A DNA stretch of 64,000 nt from an uncultured Halomonas sp. (GCF_947501415.1 NZ_CANMVL010000011.1:124001-188000), one strand, 5' to 3'; positions 22,906-33,463 are shown, counted from the stretch's first letter. The notes: a model not told the origin generated them from the letters alone. Made by a program: numbers and translations.

Positions 22906-22941
22906 CGACTTTCCCTCATCACTGATGTTGCACAACAGGAG

Positions 22942-23712
22942 TTACAGCGACAGGCGCCGAATCAGTTCCTTGGCCAGCACCCGGTGGGCCTGGCTCCCCC
23001 GCGAGAAGCGCGCATACTTGGTTACCGGCAGCCCATGGCTGGGCGCCTCGGCGACCCGCACGTTACGGGGAATGGTGGCCTTGAGCAGGGTCTCGCCGAA
23101 GTAGTCGCGCAGCTGCTTGGTGATGTCGCGGGTCAGGCTGTTACGGGCATCGAACATGGTACGCAGGATGCCGAATATCTCGAGTCCGGGGTTCACGCTG
23201 TCCTTGATCTGCTCCACGGTGTCGAGCAGCGCGGAGAGCCCCTCCAGGGCGTAGAACTCGCACTGCAGCGGAATCAGCACCCCATGGGCCGCGGTCAGGC
23301 CATTGACGGTCAGCATGTTGAGCGACGGGGGGCAGTCGATCAGCACCACGTCATACTCGTCTGCCACTGCCGACAGGGCGTTCTCCAGGCAGCGTTCGCG
23401 TCCCGCCTCTCTGTCCAGCAAGGCGACCTCGGCAGCGGTCAGGTCACCGTTGCCCGGCAGCAGGGCATAGCCCGCCTCGGGACAGTCGAGGATCACCCCG
23501 GTGGCATCACGCTCGCCGAGCAACACCTCCAGCACGCTGCCATCCAGGTCATGCTTGTCGATGCCACTGCCCATGGTCGCATGGCCCTGAGGGTCGAGAT
23601 CGACCAGCAGCACGCGGCGATCCAGGGCCGCCAGGCTGGCGGCGAGATTGACCGCGGTGGTGGTCTTGCCGACGCCACCTTTCTGGTTGGTCAGGGCGAT
23701 GATCTTGGTCAC
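22942..23712 (-). CDS. parA: Chromosome partitioning ATPase ParA (Soj)
   Basis: Deviant-Walker ATPase that segregates ParB-parS complexes over the nucleoid, 256 aa. The motif NQKGGVGKTTTAVNLA starts near residue 9, DLDPQGHATMGSGID near 39 and the strand VVLIDCPPSLNMLTVNG near 120. It starts at GTG with CGGAGC upstream and lies 36 bp before parB. Confidence 0.97.
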   Translation of the reverse strand: MTKIIALTNQKGGVGKTTTAVNLAASLAALDRRVLLVDLDPQGHATMGSGIDKHDLDGSVLEVLLGERDATGVILDCPEAGYALLPGNGDLTAAEVALLDREAGRERCLENALSAVADEYDVVLIDCPPSLNMLTVNGLTAAHGVLIPLQCEFYALEGLSALLDTVEQIKDSVNPGLEIFGILRTMFDARNSLTRDITKQLRDYFGETLLKATIPRNVRVAEAPSHGLPVTKYARFSRGSQAHRVLAKELIRRLSL

Positions 23713-23743
23713 GGGCAGCTCCGTTGCGGGGAAACGCGGGTTG

Positions 23744-24394
23744 TCAGGGTGCCGGGGCTTGGGTCCGGCGCTCTAGTACCACCAGCAGGCGAGTGCCGAC
23801 CTCGTAGGGCACCTCGAGGCGGTGACGGGCCACCGGGATGATCTCCGCCGGCAGCTCGGCCAGCTCCTCGTCCACGGCGGGGCCCTTCATGGCCAGCCAT
23901 TGGCCACCGGCCACCACTCGCTCACGGGTCAGCGCGACGAAATCGCCAAGACTGGCGAACGCTCGGGAGATCACCTGATCATAGCGCTCCTCGAAGGCCT
24001 CTATCCGCGCCTGTTCCGGCGTTACATTAGTGAGCCCCAGCTCCATCGCCGCCTGACGCTGGAAGCGAACCTTCTTGCCGTTGCTGTCGAGCAGAGTCAC
24101 CTGGAGATCAGTCCTGAGGATCGCCAGCACCAGCCCGGGAAAGCCCGGCCCGGCGCCCACGTCCAGCAGTGTTCGCCCGTTCACGTAGGGCAGCACTGCG
24201 GCGCTGTCCAGCAGGTGGCGCGAGACCATCTCCTCGGCCGAGCGTATCGCGGTGAGGTTATAGGCGCGGTTCCACTTGTGCAACAACCCCACCAGCGCGA
24301 GCAGCTGGCGACGCTGCTCGGGGTCGACGCTGATCTCCAGCTGCTTGAGCCCCTCGTCGAGTCTCGTCTCCACCATGCCCTGTGACTCCGTCAT
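23744..24394 (-). CDS. rsmG: 16S rRNA (guanine527-N7)-methyltransferase
   Basis: SAM-dependent enzyme that methylates G527 of 16S rRNA (formerly GidB), 216 aa. The SAM site is [18 protein letters not shown] near residue 75, preceded by [16 protein letters not shown]. The start overlaps the mnmG stop by four bases (ATGA); an ATG six codons later is also possible. Loss of this enzyme is known to give low-level streptomycin resistance. Confidence 0.97.
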   Translation of the reverse strand: MTESQGMVETRLDEGLKQLEISVDPEQRRQLLALVGLLHKWNRAYNLTAIRSAEEMVSRHLLDSAAVLPYVNGRTLLDVGAGPGFPGLVLAILRTDLQVTLLDSNGKKVRFQRQAAMELGLTNVTPEQARIEAFEERYDQVISRAFASLGDFVALTRERVVAGGQWLAMKGPAVDEELAELPAEIIPVARHRLEVPYEVGTRLLVVLERRTQAPAP

Positions 24395-26295
24395 GCATTG
24401 GCCGCCTTGTTATCCTCGAGGAGTCTACGCTTCTTGAGGTGAATCAGCAGGATCGATATCGCTGCCGGTGTGATACCGGAGATTCGCGAGGCCTGGGCAA
24501 GCGTCTCGGGACGCGCCTCCTCCAGCTTCTGACGAATCTCATGCGACAGCCCATCGACCCGGGTGTAGTCGAGATCAGCAGGCAACGGTGTCGCCTCATG
24601 GCGCTTCAGCTTGGCGATCTCATCGCGCTGGCGGTCGATATACCCCTGGTACTTGGCCTGGATCTGCACCTGCTCGGCCACTGCCTCGTCGCTTACCGAC
24701 TGACCGTCGATGCCCGGAAGCCCCGCCACATCGCCATAGCCGAGTTCGGGACGTTTGAGCAGGTCCATCAGGCTGTACTCCCGAGTCAGCGCCTTGCCGG
24801 TCTTCTCGGTGATGATACCCGCCGCGATACTGTCGGGCTGGACCCAGCTAGCCTTGAGCCGAGCGCTCTCACGCTCGATGGCCTCGCGCTTCTCGCTGAA
24901 GGCCGCCCAGCGTACGTCATCCACCAGCCCGAGCTTGCGGCCCATCTCGGTGAGACGAAGGTCGGCGTTGTCTTCGCGAAGCAGCAGGCGGTACTCGGCG
25001 CGGGAGGTGAACATCCGGTAAGGCTCCCGGGTGCCGAGCGTAATCAGGTCATCCACCAGCACGCCGAGATAGGCCTCATCGCGTCCGGGGCACCAGGTAT
25101 CGAGCCCCTGTGCACGGCGGGCGGCATTGAGGCCCGCCAGCAGTCCCTGGGCACCGGCCTCCTCGTAGCCGGTGGTGCCATTGATCTGCCCGGCGAAGAA
25201 CAGGTTGGAGATGAACCGGGTCTCCAGTGAATGCCTGAGGTCGCGCGGGTCGAAGAAGTCGTACTCGATGGCGTAGCCGGGCCGGGTGATATGAGCATTC
25301 TCGAGGCCCTTCATGGAGCGGACGACCTGCAGCTGCACATCGAAGGGCAGTGAAGTCGAGATGCCATTGGGGTAGAGCTCATGGGTATCGAGCCCCTCGG
25401 GCTCGATGAAGACCTGATGGCTTGCCTTATCGGCGAAACGGTGGACCTTGTCCTCGATGGAGGGGCAGTAGCGTGGACCGACCCCCTCGATCGTGCCGGA
25501 GTACATCGGCGAACGATCGAGGTTGGCATGGATGATCTCGTGGCTACGCTCGTTGGTATGGGCGATGTGACAGCTTACCTGCCGGGGGTGCTGCTCACGG
25601 CTGCCCATGAACGACATTACCGGGGTGGGCGAATCACCCGGCTGCTCCTCCAGCTGGGAGAAGTCCAGGCTGCGCGCATCGAGGCGCGGGGGGGTGCCGG
25701 TCTTGAGGCGATCAACCCGGAATGGCAGGGCACGCAGACGATCGGCCAGGCGGTTAGAGGGCGGATCACCGGCACGGCCTCCGAGGGTGCTGTCGAGTCC
25801 GATATGGATGACGCCACCGAGGAAGGTACCGGTGCACAGCACCACGGTTTCGCCGTGAAAACGAATACCGGTCTCGGTGACCACCCCGCGTACCTGGTCA
25901 TTATCCACGATCAGGTCACCGGCGGCCTGCTGGAACAGCGTCAGGTTCGGCTGATTTTCCAGCAAGCTACGAATGGCCGCCTTGTAGCGCACCCGGTCGG
26001 CCTGGGCACGGGTGGCCCGCACGGCAGGCCCCTTGCGGGCATTCAGCACGCGGAACTGGATGCCTCCCAGGTCGGTGGCCAGTGCCATGGCTCCGCCCAG
26101 GGCATCGATCTCCTTGACCAGATGGCTCTTGCCGATACCCCCGATGGCCGGATTGCAGGACATCTGCCCGAGGGTCTCGATGTTGTGGGTCAGCAGCAGG
26201 GTTCGAGAGCCCATGCGAGCAGCGGCCAGGGCGGCTTCGGTTCCCGCATGGCCGCCGCCGATGACGATGACGTCGAAGCGGTCGGGGTAATCCAA
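24391..26295 (-). CDS. mnmG: tRNA uridine 5-carboxymethylaminomethyl modification enzyme MnmG
   Basis: FAD enzyme that, with MnmE, installs the cmnm5 group on U34 of certain tRNAs (formerly GidA). About 634 aa. The start is taken as TTG at 26295 (GAGGTG five bases upstream), giving a leader [28 protein letters not shown] that lines up with the family; an ATG at 26307 is the alternative. Conserved parts include [40 protein letters not shown] and [14 protein letters not shown]. Upstream lies an oriC-like region, as in E. coli. Confidence 0.97.
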   Translation of the reverse strand: MDYPDRFDVIVIGGGHAGTEAALAAARMGSRTLLLTHNIETLGQMSCNPAIGGIGKSHLVKEIDALGGAMALATDLGGIQFRVLNARKGPAVRATRAQADRVRYKAAIRSLLENQPNLTLFQQAAGDLIVDNDQVRGVVTETGIRFHGETVVLCTGTFLGGVIHIGLDSTLGGRAGDPPSNRLADRLRALPFRVDRLKTGTPPRLDARSLDFSQLEEQPGDSPTPVMSFMGSREQHPRQVSCHIAHTNERSHEIIHANLDRSPMYSGTIEGVGPRYCPSIEDKVHRFADKASHQVFIEPEGLDTHELYPNGISTSLPFDVQLQVVRSMKGLENAHITRPGYAIEYDFFDPRDLRHSLETRFISNLFFAGQINGTTGYEEAGAQGLLAGLNAARRAQGLDTWCPGRDEAYLGVLVDDLITLGTREPYRMFTSRAEYRLLLREDNADLRLTEMGRKLGLVDDVRWAAFSEKREAIERESARLKASWVQPDSIAAGIITEKTGKALTREYSLMDLLKRPELGYGDVAGLPGIDGQSVSDEAVAEQVQIQAKYQGYIDRQRDEIAKLKRHEATPLPADLDYTRVDGLSHEIRQKLEEARPETLAQASRISGITPAAISILLIHLKKRRLLEDNKAANA

Positions 26296-26386
26296 GGTGC
26301 ACCTCATTGGCGCCACGGCGCCTGTCTTGCGAACTAGGGATGAAATCAGCCCGCCAGTATAAACCTCCTGTGGGTAATCGTCAGGG

Positions 26387-26767
26387 TTTTCCACACCCTG
26401 GCCGCCAGCGTGGTCTTCCCCTCACACCCCTATTAATTAATATCAGTATATAAATAAAGAAGTTCTGTAATGGTTGTAACTACTGGTGTGGACAATTTCT
26501 GTGGATAACCGTTTCCTCTCCTTGCTGCTTAGTGACTTGCATTGTTGACCACGGCGAGGAGAAGAGGCTCACAACCTGCGGATGAGCGGCCGAAAGCCTG
26601 TGGGTGAAGTGCCGGCTTGTCCACAACGGTAACCCTTCACCGCTTTTCCACCGTCAGCTACCTGGCTTGTGCCCGCGCCTGTGAACAACCGTCGCAGTTA
26701 TCCACGAGCCCCTCAGGCGCGGGCCCTGTAGCCGAAATTCAGGGCATCAGAAGAAATTCTGTCCACA
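26387..26767. other. oriC-like region beside mnmG: AT-rich element plus DnaA-box cluster
   Basis: The stretch 26430-26465 is almost pure A/T (ATTAATTAATAT, ATATAAATAAAG) in an otherwise GC-rich genome. Around it lie DnaA-box-like nonamers: 26387-26395 (TTTTCCACA), 26487-26495 (TTGTCCACA, reverse), 26500-26508 (perfect TTATCCACA, reverse), 26617-26625 (TTGTCCACA), 26680-26688 (TTGTTCACA, reverse), 26698-26706 (TTATCCACG) and 26759-26767 (CTGTCCACA). The order mnmG, AT-rich, DnaA boxes is that of E. coli oriC. No gene is seen here. Whether it fires is unknown. Confidence 0.6.
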
Positions 26768-26770
26768 GTC

Positions 26771-26810
26771 AAAAAAATGGCCCAGCCGCGATGCGGCTGG
26801 GCCATTTTTT
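26771..26810 (-). terminator. Bidirectional terminator after the ABC transporter genes
   Basis: A 12-bp perfect stem (TGGCCCAGCCGC, 26778-26789, with 26793-26804) and 3-nt loop, flanked by seven A on the left and six T on the right. It is a textbook terminator in both directions, ending the leftward amino-acid ABC operon and insulating the oriC-like region. Confidence 0.93.
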
Positions 26811-26855
26811 CCTCACGAGCAGGGCTCATGAACAGGTCTTATAGACAGGACAGTC

Positions 26856-27623
26856 TCAGTGCTTGAGCACCCGCGAGAGGAAGCTGCGGGTACGCTCATC
26901 GTTCGGGTTATCGAAGATCTTCTCGGGGGGCGCCACCTCGGCGATCTCACCCTTATGGACATAGATGACCCGATCGGCGACCTCCCGAGCGAACCCCATC
27001 TCATGGGTGACGATGATCATGGTCATGCCTTCCCGGGCCAACTCACGCATGGCGTCGAGCACCTCGCCGATCATCTCGGGGTCGAGTGCGGAAGTCGGCT
27101 CGTCGAACAGCATCAGCCGTGGTTCCATGGCCAGTGCCCTGGCCAGGGCAACACGCTGTTGCTGGCCACCGGAGAGCTGGGTCGGATACTTCTCGGACTG
27201 ATCGGCGATCCCGACGCGCTGAAGCAGACGTTCGGCGGTTTCCACCGCATCCTCCTCGCTCCAGCCACGCACCTTCATGGGGGCCAGGGTGACGTTGTCG
27301 CGCACGCTCAGATGGGGAAAGAGGTTGAATTGCTGGAACACCATGCCCACCTCCGTGCGGATCCTCTGCAGCGCGCGGCCGCTCTTGCCGTGGGGAGTGA
27401 GCTCGTTGCCGTCCACATCGATATGGCCGTCCTGAAACTCCTCCAGGCCATTGATGCAGCGAATCAGGGTCGACTTTCCAGAGCCACTGGCGCCGATGAT
27501 CACCACCACCTCACCGGGCATGACCTCCAGGTCGATGTCCTTCAGAACGTGCAGATTGCCGAAGTGCTTGTTGACCTTCTCCATGCGTACGATGGCGGAG
27601 GTCGTCTTCTCTTTCTGGGTCAT
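26856..27623 (-). CDS. Polar amino-acid ABC transporter, ATP-binding protein
   Basis: ATPase subunit of a GlnQ/HisP-type importer, 255 aa. Walker [19 protein letters not shown] near residue 40, signature [19 protein letters not shown] near 145 and Walker [16 protein letters not shown] near 165. It is the last gene of a binding protein-permease-ATPase operon, 33 bp after the permease. Substrate range cannot be read from this subunit. Confidence 0.95.
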   Translation of the reverse strand: MTQKEKTTSAIVRMEKVNKHFGNLHVLKDIDLEVMPGEVVVIIGASGSGKSTLIRCINGLEEFQDGHIDVDGNELTPHGKSGRALQRIRTEVGMVFQQFNLFPHLSVRDNVTLAPMKVRGWSEEDAVETAERLLQRVGIADQSEKYPTQLSGGQQQRVALARALAMEPRLMLFDEPTSALDPEMIGEVLDAMRELAREGMTMIIVTHEMGFAREVADRVIYVHKGEIAEVAPPEKIFDNPNDERTRSFLSRVLKH

Positions 27624-27656
27624 GTGTTGGGCCTCACTTGCTCTTTGTTAAACCCG

Positions 27657-28328
27657 TCACTGGCCGACCAGGCCGCGACGCTCGAGCTGGCGCAGCAGGA
27701 TCGACAGGGTCCAGGTGATGGCCAGATAGAGCATTGCCACCATCAGGTAGACCTCCATGGCGGTGAAGGTGGTGGCGATATAGATCTGGCCCTGTCGCAC
27801 CAGCTCGCCGACCCCGATCACGGAGAACAGCGAGGTATCCTTGATGCTGATGATCGCCTGGTTGCCTAGTGGCGGGATCATGCGACGCAGGGCCTGAGGC
27901 CAGATCACGTAACGGAATGCCTGGGTACGCGACAGCCCAAGAGAGAGTGAGGCTTCGCGCTGGCCACGTTCGATGGACTGCACGCCACCCCGAACGACCT
28001 CGGAGATGTAGGCACCGGAGTTGACGGCGATGGCGGCAATGCCGGCGGTCAGGGCATTGATCGGTTCACCGAGAATCTGCGGCAGGCCGTAGAAGATGAA
28101 CAGTACCTGCACCAGGATCGGGGTGCCCCGAAACACTTCGATATAGAAGATGGCGGGCAGGCGCAGCCAGAAGACCGGGCTGATGCGCATAAGGCCGAAG
28201 ACGATGCCGATCACGAAGCCGATGGCGAGACCGCCGAATGAGATCAACAGCGTCCAGGGAACGCCCGGCAACAGGTGTGGTATCGAGCTGAAGGCGGCCG
28301 CCCAGTCGAATTGAAAGGTCACGTCCAC
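27657..28328 (-). CDS. Polar amino-acid ABC transporter, permease
   Basis: HisMQ/GlnP-family inner-membrane permease, 223 aa with about five membrane helices. The cytoplasmic EAA-type loop is EASLSLGLSRTQAFRYVIWPQALRRMIPPLGNQ near residue 130. The GTG at 28328 has GGAGAA six bases upstream; an in-frame GTG ten codons earlier lacks one. Only one permease gene is present, so it presumably acts as a homodimer. Confidence 0.93.
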   Translation of the reverse strand: MDVTFQFDWAAAFSSIPHLLPGVPWTLLISFGGLAIGFVIGIVFGLMRISPVFWLRLPAIFYIEVFRGTPILVQVLFIFYGLPQILGEPINALTAGIAAIAVNSGAYISEVVRGGVQSIERGQREASLSLGLSRTQAFRYVIWPQALRRMIPPLGNQAIISIKDTSLFSVIGVGELVRQGQIYIATTFTAMEVYLMVAMLYLAITWTLSILLRQLERRGLVGQ

Positions 28329-28358
28329 GAGAAGTTCTCCGGGAGTGTTAAACGACAC

Positions 28359-28387
28359 GGGGCCGGGTGGTCATGCCGCCCGGCCCC
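28359..28387 (-). terminator. Intercistronic hairpin between binding protein and permease genes
   Basis: A GC-rich stem (28359-28370 with 28376-28387, one G.T pair, 5-nt loop), followed on the minus strand by GTGTCGTTT. Such a partial terminator or stabilising hairpin usually lets the binding protein be made in excess over the membrane subunits. Confidence 0.6.
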
Positions 28388-28438
28388 GCGAATACTCGCG
28401 TCGCCCTGGGGGCGACGATATCGGGAGGGGGAGCTGCC

Positions 28439-29227
28439 TCAGTCGTCGCTGGGCGCCTCGCCGAACCACTTGGTGTAGATCTCTTCGTAGGTGCCATCTT
28501 CCTGCATCGCGGCCAGTGCCTCGTTGACCGGCTCTACCCACTCGCTGCCCTTGTGGAAGACGATGCCATACTGCTGCCCCTCGTAGAGGGGGCCGACCAC
28601 CTTGGTACGTCCCTCACCGCGGGTCTGGGCGAAGTAGCCAACGTTGGGCGCATCGTAGAAGGTGGCATCGACATTGCGGCCGAGCAGTGCCATGTACATG
28701 TCGGAAGTGCCTGGATAGGGTGTGATCTCGGCGCTGTCGCCCAGCTTTTCCTGGAGGAAATCGTAGCTGGTGGAGCCGATCTTGGTGGCCACGGTCAGGC
28801 CTTCGAGATCCTCTAGGCTCTCCACCTCGTCGTTATCCGCACGCACCATGATGCGCAGGCCGGAGTCGTAGTAAGGATCGGAGAAGTCGACGATCTCCGC
28901 GCGCTCTTCGGTGATGGTCACACCGGCGATGGCGATCTCCTGGCTGCCGGTCTGGATCGCCGGGATGATGCCATTGAACTCCATGGTGGTCAGGTTGACC
29001 TCGAAGCCGGCACGGTCGGCCACTTCATGGATGATGTCCATATCGAAGCCGACCATCTCGCCGGTCTCGGTATCCAGCATCTCGAAGGGGACGAAACTGG
29101 GGTCGGTGACCACGTTGACAGTGGTGTCCTGGGCCAGGGCGGAGCCGGCCAGACCACTGCCCAGCGCCAGGGCGCTTGCCATAAGGGTCTGTTTCAGGAA
29201 GGGTGAAGCCTTAGTGCTTTTCTTCAT
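28439..29227 (-). CDS. Amino-acid ABC transporter, periplasmic binding protein
   Basis: Type II periplasmic binding protein (SBP_bac_3 family), 262 aa. A Sec signal peptide is visible (MKKSTKASPFLKQTLMASALALGSGLAGSALAQ). The mature protein starts with DTTVNVVTDPSFVPFEML; GFDMDIIHEVADRAGF and ITEERAEIVDFSDPYYDSGLRI are conserved amino-acid-binding regions. The ATG at 29227 has AGGGGAA upstream. The frame is open further 5' but that stretch is not protein-like. First gene of the operon; ligand probably a polar amino acid such as glutamine. Confidence 0.94.
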   Translation of the reverse strand: MKKSTKASPFLKQTLMASALALGSGLAGSALAQDTTVNVVTDPSFVPFEMLDTETGEMVGFDMDIIHEVADRAGFEVNLTTMEFNGIIPAIQTGSQEIAIAGVTITEERAEIVDFSDPYYDSGLRIMVRADNDEVESLEDLEGLTVATKIGSTSYDFLQEKLGDSAEITPYPGTSDMYMALLGRNVDATFYDAPNVGYFAQTRGEGRTKVVGPLYEGQQYGIVFHKGSEWVEPVNEALAAMQEDGTYEEIYTKWFGEAPSDD

Positions 29228-29339
29228 GGGGTTCCCCTGTTCTTGGGACTTTTCTGTGGGACTCGCCGTGTCAACCTTGGCGAGATTCCTACAGAGCGTC
29301 AAGTTGGGGAATCTCACGCTCCACACCAGCGGAGCGGTG

Positions 29340-29693
29340 TTACACCATGAAGGAGGCTCCACAGCCACAGGTGGTGCTGGCGTTGGGGTTCTGAACCAGG
29401 AAGCGAGCGCCGGCCAGCCCCTCCTCGTAGTCGACGGTGGAGCCCACCAGATACTGGTAGGAGAGAGGGTCGACCACCAGCGCCACGTCACCGAACGCAA
29501 TGACGGTATCGTCCTCGGTGATGTCGTCGGCGAAGTCGAAGCCATACTGGAAGCCCGAGCAGCCGCCACCGGTAACATAGACGCGCAGCTTCAGCTCGCT
29601 GTTGCCCTGTTCCGCGATCAGCGCGCGCAGCCGGGCCCGTGCGCTGTCGGATAGCATCAGAGGCGTGGGGACGAAGGATTCGGCTTCGCTCAT
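29340..29693 (-). CDS. erpA: Iron-sulfur cluster insertion protein ErpA
   Basis: A-type Fe-S carrier that delivers clusters to apoproteins, including isoprenoid enzymes, 117 aa. The three cluster ligands are in [13 protein letters not shown] and the C-terminal CGCGASFMV. The ATG at 29693 ([14 protein letters not shown]) has GGAG seven bases upstream. It is next to argC, an arrangement also known in pseudomonads, but here the ~290-bp spacer argues for its own promoter. Confidence 0.95.
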   Translation of the reverse strand: MSEAESFVPTPLMLSDSARARLRALIAEQGNSELKLRVYVTGGGCSGFQYGFDFADDITEDDTVIAFGDVALVVDPLSYQYLVGSTVDYEEGLAGARFLVQNPNASTTCGCGASFMV

Positions 29694-29987
29694 GGTGGAC
29701 TCCAGGGGATGGAAGTGTGACCGGTCATTATCCGCAAACCCCAGCAAAAGGGTCAACTTCTCAGGACTATCGCAGTTACCGGAGTCAAGGGCGCTGGGGA
29801 CAAGCCGAAGAGGAGGTCCTACGCCAGGGAAGGCGTCGGTAGCGCCCAGGGAGGGGTTCACAGCGCCTCCTCGTCGGTCCGGCGCTCCGGGGCTCCGGGG
29901 CTTGTCGCCAAATCAGCCCCGAGCTACCGAGCTGTCAAGTTATCTGCGATAGCTCTGGTCAACCTCTGCCGGGAAGGCGGGAAGGGA

Positions 29988-31022
29988 TCAGGGCATCAGC
30001 GCGGGGGCGGCGAGCCCGGCGTTCTCGTCGAAGCCAAACATCAGGTTGAGGTTGTGGATCGCCTGGCCTGAGGCGCCCTTGACGAGGTTATCGATCACCG
30101 AGAGCACGACCACGGTATCGCCGTCGCCGGGGCGGTGCACGGCGAGTCGACAAAGGTTGGCACCCTTGACGCTGCGGGTTTCCGGGTGGCTACCCGGCGG
30201 CATCACATCGACGAAGGGCTCGTTTGCAAAGCGTTGTTCGAACAGCCCCTGTAGGTCGTCGTGACTGCCGGTGAGGCGGCCGTAGAGGGTGGCATGGATA
30301 CCGCGAATCATTGGCGTCAGATGGGGCACGAAGGTCAATCCTACCGCCCGGCCCGCGGCATCGCCCAGGCCCTGGCGGATTTCCGGCAGGTGGCGATGGC
30401 CGCTGGCGCCATAGGCCTTCATGGATTCGCTGGCCTCGGCCAGCAGCGAGGGCACCTTGGCGCCGCGGCCAGCACCGGTGACACCGGACTTGCAGTCGGC
30501 AATGATACGTTCGACATCGATCAGGCCGGCCTCGAGCAACGGCAGCAGGCCGAGCTGGACGGCGGTGGGATAGCAGCCGGGTACGGCGATCAGGCGTGCC
30601 TCACGAATCCTGTCACGATTGACTTCGGGTAGGCCATACACCGCCTCGTCGAGCAGTGCCGGTGCTCCATGGGGCTGGCCATACCACTCGGCCCACTCCG
30701 TGGCATCACGCAGGCGGAAGTCGGCGGAAAGATCGATGACGCGAGTGCCCTGCTCGAGCAGCTCACCGGCCAAGGCGTGGGCCACGCCGTGGGGTGTGGC
30801 GAAGAACACGGCATCGCAGGCGCCGAGACGCTTCGCATCGGGTTCGCTGAAGGTCAGGTCGTCATAGTGACCACGCAGATTGGGATAGAGATCGGTGACG
30901 CACTGGCCCGCCTCGGAGCGTGAGGTAATGGCCTCGATCTCCACCTGGGGATGCTGGGCCAGCAGCCTGAGCAGTTCGACGCCGGTATACCCGGTGCCGC
31001 CGACGATTCCGACCTTGATCAC
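29988..31022 (-). CDS. argC: N-acetyl-gamma-glutamyl-phosphate reductase
   Basis: Third step of arginine biosynthesis: NADPH reduction of N-acetylglutamyl phosphate to the semialdehyde. 344 aa, type 1 long form. NADP-binding [17 protein letters not shown] at the N-terminus, catalytic cysteine in [17 protein letters not shown] near residue 150, and [19 protein letters not shown] near 215. It starts at GTG with a strong AAGGAGG and stands apart from other arg genes. Confidence 0.97.
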   Translation of the reverse strand: MIKVGIVGGTGYTGVELLRLLAQHPQVEIEAITSRSEAGQCVTDLYPNLRGHYDDLTFSEPDAKRLGACDAVFFATPHGVAHALAGELLEQGTRVIDLSADFRLRDATEWAEWYGQPHGAPALLDEAVYGLPEVNRDRIREARLIAVPGCYPTAVQLGLLPLLEAGLIDVERIIADCKSGVTGAGRGAKVPSLLAEASESMKAYGASGHRHLPEIRQGLGDAAGRAVGLTFVPHLTPMIRGIHATLYGRLTGSHDDLQGLFEQRFANEPFVDVMPPGSHPETRSVKGANLCRLAVHRPGDGDTVVVLSVIDNLVKGASGQAIHNLNLMFGFDENAGLAAPALMP

Positions 31023-31130
31023 GTAAGCCTCCTTGGATTGATGAGTGCCGGGCTGTCAACGCCCCGCTGGGGTATGATACACAGGTGAAAGACCGGAAGG
31101 TTGTCACTCAGTCGTAAAGGAAACCACGAC

Positions 31131-32993
31131 GTGCCGCGTTTGCCACGCTTCAATGTCGGCCAAGGACTGGAGCGCTTTCGCCACCAGCTTGCCAATGTGG
31201 ATGCCCTGCCGCAACTCTGCGTCCTGGGTGTTGTGGCGGGAGTGCTGACTGGCGTCCTGATGGTGGGGTTTCGCAGTCTGCTGGAGCTGGGTGGACTGTG
31301 GCTCTTCCCCGCCGACAGTCCCGAGGCTTTCGAGCCCATTCCACCGGTGCTGCGCAGCCTGATGCCGCTGGGGGCGGCGCTGCTGATCGGGCTGTGGATG
31401 TGGTCGATTCCCCCGGCTGGCCGTCAGGTGGGGGTCGTTCACGTGATCGACCGTCTGACCTACCATCAGGGACGCTTTCCGCTGCGTAACTGGCTGACCC
31501 AATGGGTGGTAGGCCTGATCTCGGTGCTGGGGGGGCTCTCCGCCGGTCGCGAGGGACCGGCCATTCACCTCGGGGCTGCCGCTTCCAGCGGCCTGGGCCA
31601 GCGCCTGCGACTGCCCCATAACAGTCTGCGTGTGCTGGTCGCCTGTGGTACGGCGGCCGGTATCGCCGCCTCCTTCAATACTCCGATTGCCGGTGTCATC
31701 TTCGCCATGGAAGTGGTGATGATGGAGTACACCATCATCGGCTTCATGCCGGTTATCCTGGCCTCCACCATGGGTGCTGTGGTGGCTCAGATGGTCTATG
31801 GCCCCGACCCTGCGATCTTCGTGCCCGACCTGCATCTCAACTCGCTGCTCGACCTGCCGTGGATCATCGTCAGTGCCCTTGTCATTGGCCTGCTCGCCGG
31901 CCTGTTCGTGAGAGTCTCGCGGCTGGGTGATCGCCTGGAGCCTCTGCCCATGGCGCTGCGCTTCCTGATGGCAGGCGGTGCCGTGGCCGTCGTGGCCTGG
32001 TGGTATCCCCAGGTACAGGGCATGGGCTACGACACCCTGCAGGCTACTCTCAGCGGTTCGGTGGCGGTGGATGTGTTGATCGCCGTGGCGATCGGCAAGC
32101 TGTTGCTTACCGCCGGCACCGTGGCCTGCGGAATCCCGGTCAGCATCATCGGGCCGGTACTGGTGATCGGTGGGGCAGCCGGTGCGCTGTGTGGCATGGC
32201 GGGTCACTGGCTTCTGCCCATCGAGGCATCCGACCCGGCGCTATTCGCCATGCTGGGCATGGCGGCGATGATGGGGGCGGTACTGCAGGCGCCACTGGCG
32301 GCACTGATGGCGCTGCTCGAGCTGACTCATAACCCCAATATCATCCTTCCCGGCATGCTGGCGGTGGTGATCTCCTGCCTGACCTCGCGACAGCTATGCC
32401 GCTGTGGTGGCTTCTTTCTCAGCGTTAAGCGTCAGGGTCTGCATCCCCTGCAGCAACCCCTGATGCAGGCGCTCTCGCGGGTCTCGGTACCGGCGGTGAT
32501 GGATCGTCGGCTGGAGCGTACCCAGCGCATGGTGACCCAGGAGAAGGCGCGAGCGCTGCTGACGTCTGAACCGGTGTGGATCCTGATCGAGCGTTCCAGC
32601 GACGAAAAGCCGATACTGGCGCTCAAGGCAGCGGATCTGGCTCGCTGGCTCACTGCCCAGGAAGAGACCGCCCTGGAAGAGAAGGAGAATGAAGAATCAC
32701 TCCTCGAGGTCGAGGAGGTCAAAGAGCGACAGGGTCGCAGTAAGGAAACACCGAAAGAAAGAAGCAGGGCCAAGAGTGAACCACCCCTGGTGGACCTGCT
32801 GGAGATACCCGGCGAGCGCCTGGAGCTTGCCCCGATCGGGTTGCAGGCCACGCTCTCCGAGGCGTTCAACAAGCTCAACGACTCGATGCTCGATGCGCTC
32901 TATGTCGAGCATGGTCATCGGCCGAAGCAGAAGCGCATTTCCGGTATCATCACCCGTGGCGCCATCGAACGCTTCTATCGCGTCGGTAGCTGA
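31131..32993 (+). CDS. ClC-family chloride channel or H+/Cl- antiporter
   Basis: Integral membrane ClC protein, about 620 aa from the GTG at 31131, which has AAAGGA upstream; a TTG ten codons earlier is unsupported. The selectivity-filter glutamate lies in SAGREGPAIHLGAAASSGLG, and TAAGIAASFNTPIAGVIFAMEVVMMEY is the conserved following helix pair. The usual GxFxP motif reads GIPVSIIGPVLVIGGAAGAL. After the ~430-residue membrane core comes a ~170-residue cytoplasmic tail with a degenerate CBS look and a very charged linker (EEKENEESLLEVEEVKERQ). Chloride handling would suit a salt-tolerant host. Confidence 0.92.
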   Translation: MPRLPRFNVGQGLERFRHQLANVDALPQLCVLGVVAGVLTGVLMVGFRSLLELGGLWLFPADSPEAFEPIPPVLRSLMPLGAALLIGLWMWSIPPAGRQVGVVHVIDRLTYHQGRFPLRNWLTQWVVGLISVLGGLSAGREGPAIHLGAAASSGLGQRLRLPHNSLRVLVACGTAAGIAASFNTPIAGVIFAMEVVMMEYTIIGFMPVILASTMGAVVAQMVYGPDPAIFVPDLHLNSLLDLPWIIVSALVIGLLAGLFVRVSRLGDRLEPLPMALRFLMAGGAVAVVAWWYPQVQGMGYDTLQATLSGSVAVDVLIAVAIGKLLLTAGTVACGIPVSIIGPVLVIGGAAGALCGMAGHWLLPIEASDPALFAMLGMAAMMGAVLQAPLAALMALLELTHNPNIILPGMLAVVISCLTSRQLCRCGGFFLSVKRQGLHPLQQPLMQALSRVSVPAVMDRRLERTQRMVTQEKARALLTSEPVWILIERSSDEKPILALKAADLARWLTAQEETALEEKENEESLLEVEEVKERQGRSKETPKERSRAKSEPPLVDLLEIPGERLELAPIGLQATLSEAFNKLNDSMLDALYVEHGHRPKQKRISGIITRGAIERFYRVGS

Positions 32994-33031
32994 CGCCACC
33001 CATCACCTCATCGGTCTCGCAAGGAACTCCC

Positions 33032-33463
33032 ATGTATCTGTGGTTCAAGGCCCTGCATCTCATCGCCATGGTGACCTGGTTTGCCGCCATGTTCTATCTG
33101 CCCCGGCTCTATGTGTATCACGCCATGGCGCGTGACCGGGGGGAGCAGCAGGCAATCGATCACTTCCTGGTCATGGAGCGCAAGCTCTATCGCGGCATCA
33201 TGACCCCCTCCATGATTGCCGTGCTGCTGTTCGGCGGCATCATGCTGGTGCTCAACCCCGGCTGGCTGACTCAGGGGTGGATCCATGCCAAGCTGCTGCT
33301 GGTGGCACTGCTGGTCGGCTATCACCATGTCTGTTTGATCTATTTGAAGCAGTTTGCCGAGGCACGCTGCCGACGTGGTCATGTCTTCTTTCGCTGGTTC
33401 AACGAGCTGCCGGTGATCGCCCTGCTGATCATCATCTTCCTGGCCGTGCTCAAGCCGTTCTGA
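33032..33463 (+). CDS. hemJ: Protoporphyrinogen IX oxidase HemJ
   Basis: Membrane haem-biosynthesis enzyme oxidising protoporphyrinogen IX to protoporphyrin IX, 143 aa with four membrane helices. MYLWFKALHLIAMVTWFAAMFYLPRLYVYH at the N-terminus carries the conserved histidines, followed by MERKLYRGIMTPSM; the C-terminus has FRWFNELPVIALLIIIFLAVLKPF. The TGA overlaps the next gene's ATG. Together with hemL and hemW nearby it makes a loose haem cluster. Confidence 0.93.
   Translation: MYLWFKALHLIAMVTWFAAMFYLPRLYVYHAMARDRGEQQAIDHFLVMERKLYRGIMTPSMIAVLLFGGIMLVLNPGWLTQGWIHAKLLLVALLVGYHHVCLIYLKQFAEARCRRGHVFFRWFNELPVIALLIIIFLAVLKPF

Noticed and set aside
31104..32207. 367-codon open frame antisense to the ClC gene
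   Set aside because: His/Gln/Asp-rich shadow; the ClC frame has clear motifs.
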